A stretch of DNA of 64,000 bases, from assembly GCA_008973525.1 (NCBI GenBank), contig WACJ01000335.1, positions 186,001 to 250,000 on the forward strand, written 5' to 3'. Origin of the DNA: Stenopsyche tienmushanensis (lineage: Eukaryota; Arthropoda; Insecta; Trichoptera; Stenopsychidae). The notes beneath the pieces are model-generated. The model made no database searches. It was given only the letters and a program-made list of their open reading frames with translations, and had not been told where the DNA came from. A program made the position numbers and the translations under genes. Shown piece after piece: positions 59,375 to 64,000 of this stretch; position 1 is the stretch's first letter; each line of letters opens with the position of its first letter.

Positions 59375-61244
59375 ATGTCGGTCGACAAGGAGGAGCTGGT
59401 GCAGCGCGCCAAACTCGCCGAGCAGGCCGAGCGCTACGACGACATGGCCGCCGCCATGAAGGCCGTCACCGAGACGGGCGTCGAGCTCTCCAACGAGGAG
59501 CGCAACCTGCTCTCGGTCGCCTACAAGAACGTCGTCGGCGCCCGCCGCTCCTCGTGGCGGGTCATCTCTTCCATCGAGCAGAAGACCGAGGGCTCCGAGC
59601 GGAAGCAGCAGATGGCCAAGGAATATAGAGAAAAAGTCGAAAAGGAACTCCGAGAGATCTGCTACGACGTCCTGGTGAGTCCCGCGCTCCGCCTCCCTCC
59701 GCCGCCCGAGCGCGCGTCATTCGATTCTAAAACTTTCCGAACGATCTTTTCAGAACTTGCTGGACAAATACCTTATTCCCAAAGCGAGCAACGCCGAAAG
59801 CAAGGTATTCTATTTAAAAATGAAGGGAGACTATTACAGATACTTAGCGGAAGTGGCCACGGGAGAAACGAGAAACGGTAAATATCTCTCCTCTGACGGC
59901 CGCGCCCTCTCTTCGCTCGCGCCCGCGTCCCCGCGGAGTCCTCGCTCCGCGCGGGGGAGCGCCCGGACGCTCCGCGCGGCCCCCGCGCCTCGGCCCCGCC
60001 GGGGTCCGAGCGGGGTCCGCGGCCTCCGATCCGCGCTCCGTTCACGAGTTTCATGTATGTGTGTGTAATTATTACAGCCGTCGTAGAAGATTCACAAAAG
60101 GCATATCAGGACGCCTTCGAAATCAGCAAAACAAAAATGCAGCCCACGCACCCCATAAGGCTCGGACTGGCGCTCAATTTCTCAGTGTTCTACTATGAGA
60201 TATTAAATTCCCCAGATAAAGCGTGTCAGCTGGCGAAACAGGTCATTTTCAGATTTATCTCTTAGGGGGGAGAGTTGTAGGAATCGACTCGTCGTTCGCA
60301 GTGCTGGTTGGTCGCCGGTCGCTTTCGTACATTACTAACGGTTCTCTCTCGGTGTTAGCGGTGGTGGACGACTCGCAGAAGGCTTACCAGGAAGCCTTCG
60401 ACATCGCCAAGGTTAAAATGCAGCCGACTCATCCGATACGGCTGGGGCTCGCGCTCAACTTCTCCGTCTTTTATTACGAGATTATCAATTCCCCGGCGCG
60501 GGCCTGCCACCTGGCGAAGCAGGTTCCGTTCGAATTTTGTTTTTGCATCCTTTGGATTGATGTAGAGCGTGTCCCGCGTCCCTCTCCGTGTGTTCCGCGT
60601 CCCCACGTTCGGATCCGACCAGCACGTCGCTCTTCTAACTTGTCGATTTTTATTAACACACCCGACGGGGCGCCCTCCGCCCGGCGAGAACGCCGGCGGC
60701 GGTTCCGCCGGGAACGCCGGGCGGGGAGCGCTCCGAGAGCTCGCTCAGTTTGTTTTGTTTGATCGTAATTTAAGTGTGTTTGTTTTGCGCGTCGAAGTCG
60801 TCGCTCGCTGCGGACGCGACGCGGCGTCCGACTGTTAGTTTGCATCCCGTTCGCGTCGGTCGAGGACGGCGGAGTCCGCTCCGGTCGTTTTTCGTCGGCC
60901 GATTTTAATTTCTGTTTAGTTTTGCTTTTTTTGTTTCGAGCGCTCCGCGTTGCAATGTGTGCTTGTTTTCTCGCTTCGGAGCCGCCCGAGGTGGACGCCG
61001 GGCGTCTCGGACGCGCGGCCTCCCCTTCGGGCAGTCCGTCTTCCGATCCTCGAGATCCTCCCGACTGATGTGCGATTGCGCTGCGCAGGCCTTCGACGAC
61101 GCGATCGCCGAACTGGACACCTTGAACGAAGACTCATACAAAGACTCCACGCTCATCATGCAGCTGCTCAGGGACAACTTAACGCTGTGGACGTCGGACA
61201 CGCAGGGCGACGGAGAAGAGCCACAAGAGACCGGGGACAATTAG
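59375..61244 (+). CDS. 14-3-3zeta: 14-3-3 zeta phosphoserine/threonine-binding adaptor
   Basis: Coding exons 59375-59674, 59754-59877, then one of 60078-60241 or 60359-60522, then 61089-61244; 247 residues either way. It starts [20 protein letters not shown]. The protein carries [19 protein letters not shown] (with the K and R of the phosphate-binding groove), [20 protein letters not shown] (second Arg plus Tyr of the groove), [14 protein letters not shown] and the end WTSDTQGD. The nine-helix dimer binds phosphorylated partners such as Raf and regulates Ras/MAPK signalling and, in flies, learning. The two alternative exons encode helix 6-7 residues. The gene lies just upstream of phosphofructokinase on the same strand. 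Confidence 0.97.
60078..60241 (+). CDS. 14-3-3zeta: 14-3-3 zeta alternative exon, version 1
   Basis: 164 bases after acceptor ATTACAG, entering at phase 1 and leaving at phase 0. Starts [20 protein letters not shown] and ends [11 protein letters not shown]. Third codon positions are mixed. The donor is GTCATT, weaker than consensus. Confidence 0.92.
60359..60522 (+). CDS. 14-3-3zeta: 14-3-3 zeta alternative exon, version 2
   Basis: 164 bases, same phases as version 1, 117 bases downstream. Starts [20 protein letters not shown] and ends [11 protein letters not shown]. It differs from version 1 at 9 of 55 residues, four of them in the SPxxACxLAKQ segment. Using both would duplicate helices, so they must be mutually exclusive. 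Codon ends are strongly G/C. The donor is GTTCCG. Confidence 0.92.
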
Positions 61245-62530
61245 TCTCTTCTTCGCTCGCGTTTCAACATCTTTCATGTCATTGTCATGTTTCTACTCGT
61301 TTAGTCCACACCTCTATTCCTGTTGTTATTTGGTAACTTTTCCATTTATGTCCCGATCGATTATGTTGTCTTTACAACGGGCATTTAAGCTTTCGACGGC
61401 AAAGTTTCGGGTCCGCTCCGGCAGTCCGCGCCGGGCGGCCTTTGCACTGTTTTAAGTGTCATCTTGGATCCTCTTGCATTCTCGACGTTTTCGTTTAAAA
61501 TGCCGATCAATCTCAGTAAACGTCTTCACCGACGCCCGATGACTTCGCCGTTGCGCAGTCAGATCTGTGTTCGCGCGCGTGCGTTCCATCCGTACGGTTT
61601 CGAGCGAACCGAAGTCGAGTCCTCTGCGCGCGCGGGAGGCCGACCGACATTGTTGCTTATTTTTATATTTAAACGATCGGAATGCAAGACTAGACATGTA
61701 CGCGTAACGAGATACCGGAGTATACATCCATTTCTGTTCGGGGCGGAGTCGCGCGACGTCCGTTTCGTGATCGTCGTCGCGCGAATGCTTTTTTTTTTCT
61801 ATTCAAAAACCGGTTCGACGCAAGCTACCATTGAATTGTGAAATTGTAATATATCTTTTATTATATTTCTAAAAAATATCTCGTCATCTTTTTCGTAAGT
61901 AATTTGGTTGTAAAATGTTTAATGTCAGTGTAACGATTCCCACACCTTTACATGCAAAATCATCTACATGTTATGTGTAACGACCTTTTGACCGAAAGTC
62001 TTATATTTCTATAACTCTGTATTTACACTGAATTCAAATTTTGAGCTGACCTGATGGATATAAAATATATATGGAATTAAGTTATTAAAACTACAAATTC
62101 TTATGTTATTCTTGTTTTTTTACCTTTATTTATGTTCATAATAGAAAAGAAAATACAAAATTAGCCGAGCTATGCCTGTACATATATATACAGTCGAATG
62201 ACGCATCCGTCGAATCGATCGAACTAGGGACTGGCACGAATATTGCTTTTAAAATAGATTTTGATAAAAATTGCATTAACTTTTTTTAAAAATCTGATCA
62301 AATCCAGCGCTCGAGGCGCATTCGATTCGAGAACCGATCCGTCCGTCGACGTCGAGAGTTCGCGGACGCTTCGGTTGTCGAAGTGAATTTCATTTTTACA
62401 GCCGTCGGGCTAATTTTGCGTTTTTTCAGTTTTGTCTATCGATACCTTTATGTGAAACTGAAGAATTGTTAAAATTGAAGCCAGTAAAATTATGAGTATC
62501 TGTATGTGATGGAAAAAAAAAATAAAAAAT
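61245..62530 (+). other. 14-3-3 zeta 3' UTR region
   Basis: Starts GC-rich and turns AT-rich near 61830. Possible AATAAA at 62521-62526. No coding frame is supported. Confidence 0.45.
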
Positions 62531-63827
62531 TGCATGTCTAAAAAAAAATTAAAACCACAGTTTATTGAGAGTTGATCATGTTAGATTAATGTAGACGCCT
62601 CGAAAAGTTTGTCGACTGAATTTGTATACTCATAGTTCATTCATTTTTATTTTTATATACAAACATGCTTATTAGAGAATGCACTGACACGAGTGAACGA
62701 GGAGTTTTCTTCTTTTTTTTTTTTGAAAGATGCATTGGACGTTTGTCCGATGACTGTATTTAAGATGCTGTCACTGGTATTTGAATACTCGGGTGAGTCA
62801 TTCAGGCGTGACTCAAGCATGGGCCTTAGAGCATTTGTGTCATACATTGAGGTGTCATGCTGTATTGCATTTTGACAATAGTATTGTTTAGTCGTGTGCA
62901 TAAAATGAAGACCTAATCATTGCATTAAAATTATTTTGGATATTATGCTTATAGAAGATAAGGCAAGTATTTAATCAGATAAGATCCACATTGAGAAGTT
63001 TTATAAGAAAACTGGTGGAATTTAAGAATTTTATAAGCGTTTGGTTTGAGGCTTAAGCTGCAATGACAACTATTGGCCCTGTGCTGCTGAGTGACGATCA
63101 ATAATGTGTTGGGCGTAGCTTAAACTAGATTTGAAATATTCGCCATATGACCAATGCGTCATATCGTCGGGTCTCGGGTTGTCATGGCTTTTGGAGTAAA
63201 ATTTGTGATATCTTGAACCGGTTTGTGGTTTGTCGAATCGCAGTTAAACATCTATGGCCAAGTATGATGTCAACTTATTTGCGCATCAAATACAAAAGGA
63301 AAGCACTGCCTGCTTCGATTGTCCAACGACTAATTCAATATTTTTAACCTTTCCTGCCGAGCTGCTGAAAAGAAACGCACGTTATATGATATAATTTAAT
63401 AACTAAAGTATTTTCAAGGCTTGCAGCAATTTACAGCAATATGCGTTATTTAATATTTTTAGTCTGTTTATCGCTTCATCTATATAGTAAATGCAATATA
63501 TTTTATTAAATTAAAATAAAAGAGAAAGAAGAAAAAGAAGCATAATAGATGTTTTATGAACGATTAGACAATGGTCGACTGAAGCGGCTGTTAGGAGCGT
63601 CGGCAAAGGTCACCTTGACAGTTCACCTTGTGTGGCCGCTGTCAAATTCAAAAGGCGTTTAGCGCTTTGGGACGACGGACCTCGTCCGCACGCTTTGTAC
63701 GCTTCTTAATGAAAATAATATAAAACAGGTACAATAACTGGGAACTGAGATCAATTTGGATGATACTTTTGGATTGTTCGTTTTGTTTTATGTAAGTTTT
63801 AACTAAATTTTGTGAGCAGCAGAAAGA
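62531..63827 (+). promoter_or_regulatory. Intergenic region and upstream sequence of Pfk
   Basis: Mostly AT-rich. A GC-richer patch at 63575-63700 with CAAAGGTCACCTTGACAG may be the promoter or 5' UTR. TGTGAGCAG near 63811-63819 could be a splice acceptor just before the start codon. Confidence 0.35.
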
Positions 63828-64000
63828 ATGGATTCTTCCGGCAGTCAGAAGTTCATCGAGCGCGGAGCCCACAAGGGCAAGGGGCTGGCCGTGTTCACCA
63901 GCGGAGGAGACTCCCAGGGCATGAACGGAGCTGTCCGAGCCGTCGTGCGTATGGGCATCTATCTCGGTTGCAAAGTGTACTTTATACGCGAGGGATATCA
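63828..64000 (+). CDS. Pfk: ATP-dependent 6-phosphofructokinase, N-terminus (partial)
   Basis: Starts [20 protein letters not shown] and runs off the window after 57 complete codons and a partial one. It contains [20 protein letters not shown], the glycine-rich ATP-binding motif (usually TSGGDAQGMNAAVRAVVR), then [12 protein letters not shown], matching animal phosphofructokinase. The enzyme makes fructose 1,6-bisphosphate in cytosolic glycolysis. The ATG at 63828 fits the context GAAAGAATGG. The rest of the gene is outside the window. Confidence 0.95.
   Translation, partial: MDSSGSQKFIERGAHKGKGLAVFTSGGDSQGMNGAVRAVVRMGIYLGCKVYFIREGY

Noticed and set aside
60523..61088. A third alternative 14-3-3 exon
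   Set aside because: I searched for a further [12 protein letters not shown] or SP..AC.LAKQ block and saw none.
1..64000. CRISPR array, operons, phage or bacterial defence genes
   Set aside because: The window is eukaryotic nuclear DNA. The repeats are irregularly spaced transposons rather than regular spacer arrays.

Overview
The window looks like nuclear DNA from an insect. It has split genes with short AT-rich introns, GT-AG junctions and AATAAA poly(A) signals, and every conserved protein reads as an arthropod ortholog. The order of insect cannot be fixed from this stretch. CpG is frequent throughout.

Layout: (1) 85-519, the last two coding exons of a RagC/RagD-type GTPase. (2) About 0.7-45 kb, a gene-poor tract built from nested dead transposons: TTAA-flanked piggyBac-like elements, hAT-like MITEs with 8-bp target duplications, a repeat with CCCGGGAT-type ends, mariner fragments, a Harbinger-like MITE, a Helitron end, and LINE and LTR scraps. 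(3) 45,066-53,634, a complete Lipin (phosphatidate phosphatase) gene of 14 constant coding exons plus two alternative last exons. (4) 55,192-56,099 on the minus strand, MRTO4, a ribosome-assembly factor related to P0. (5) 57.2-61.3 kb, a sharply GC- and CpG-rich block holding 14-3-3 zeta, with two mutually exclusive copies of one exon. (6) 63,828 to the right edge, the first coding exon of ATP-dependent 6-phosphofructokinase.

The exon models were joined by hand. Lipin sums to 1,035 or 1,068 codons, MRTO4 to 240 and 14-3-3 to 247, all without frame breaks, which supports the junctions. RagC, Lipin and phosphofructokinase are all growth or energy-metabolism genes, but nothing shows that they are co-regulated. 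MRTO4 and 14-3-3 are divergent across about 1.1 kb of AT-rich DNA.

The observations most worth following are a 91-bp-arm hairpin lying between the two alternative Lipin last exons, the two Lipin C-termini themselves, and a TTAA-type repeat family found about a dozen times, apparently always in the same orientation.
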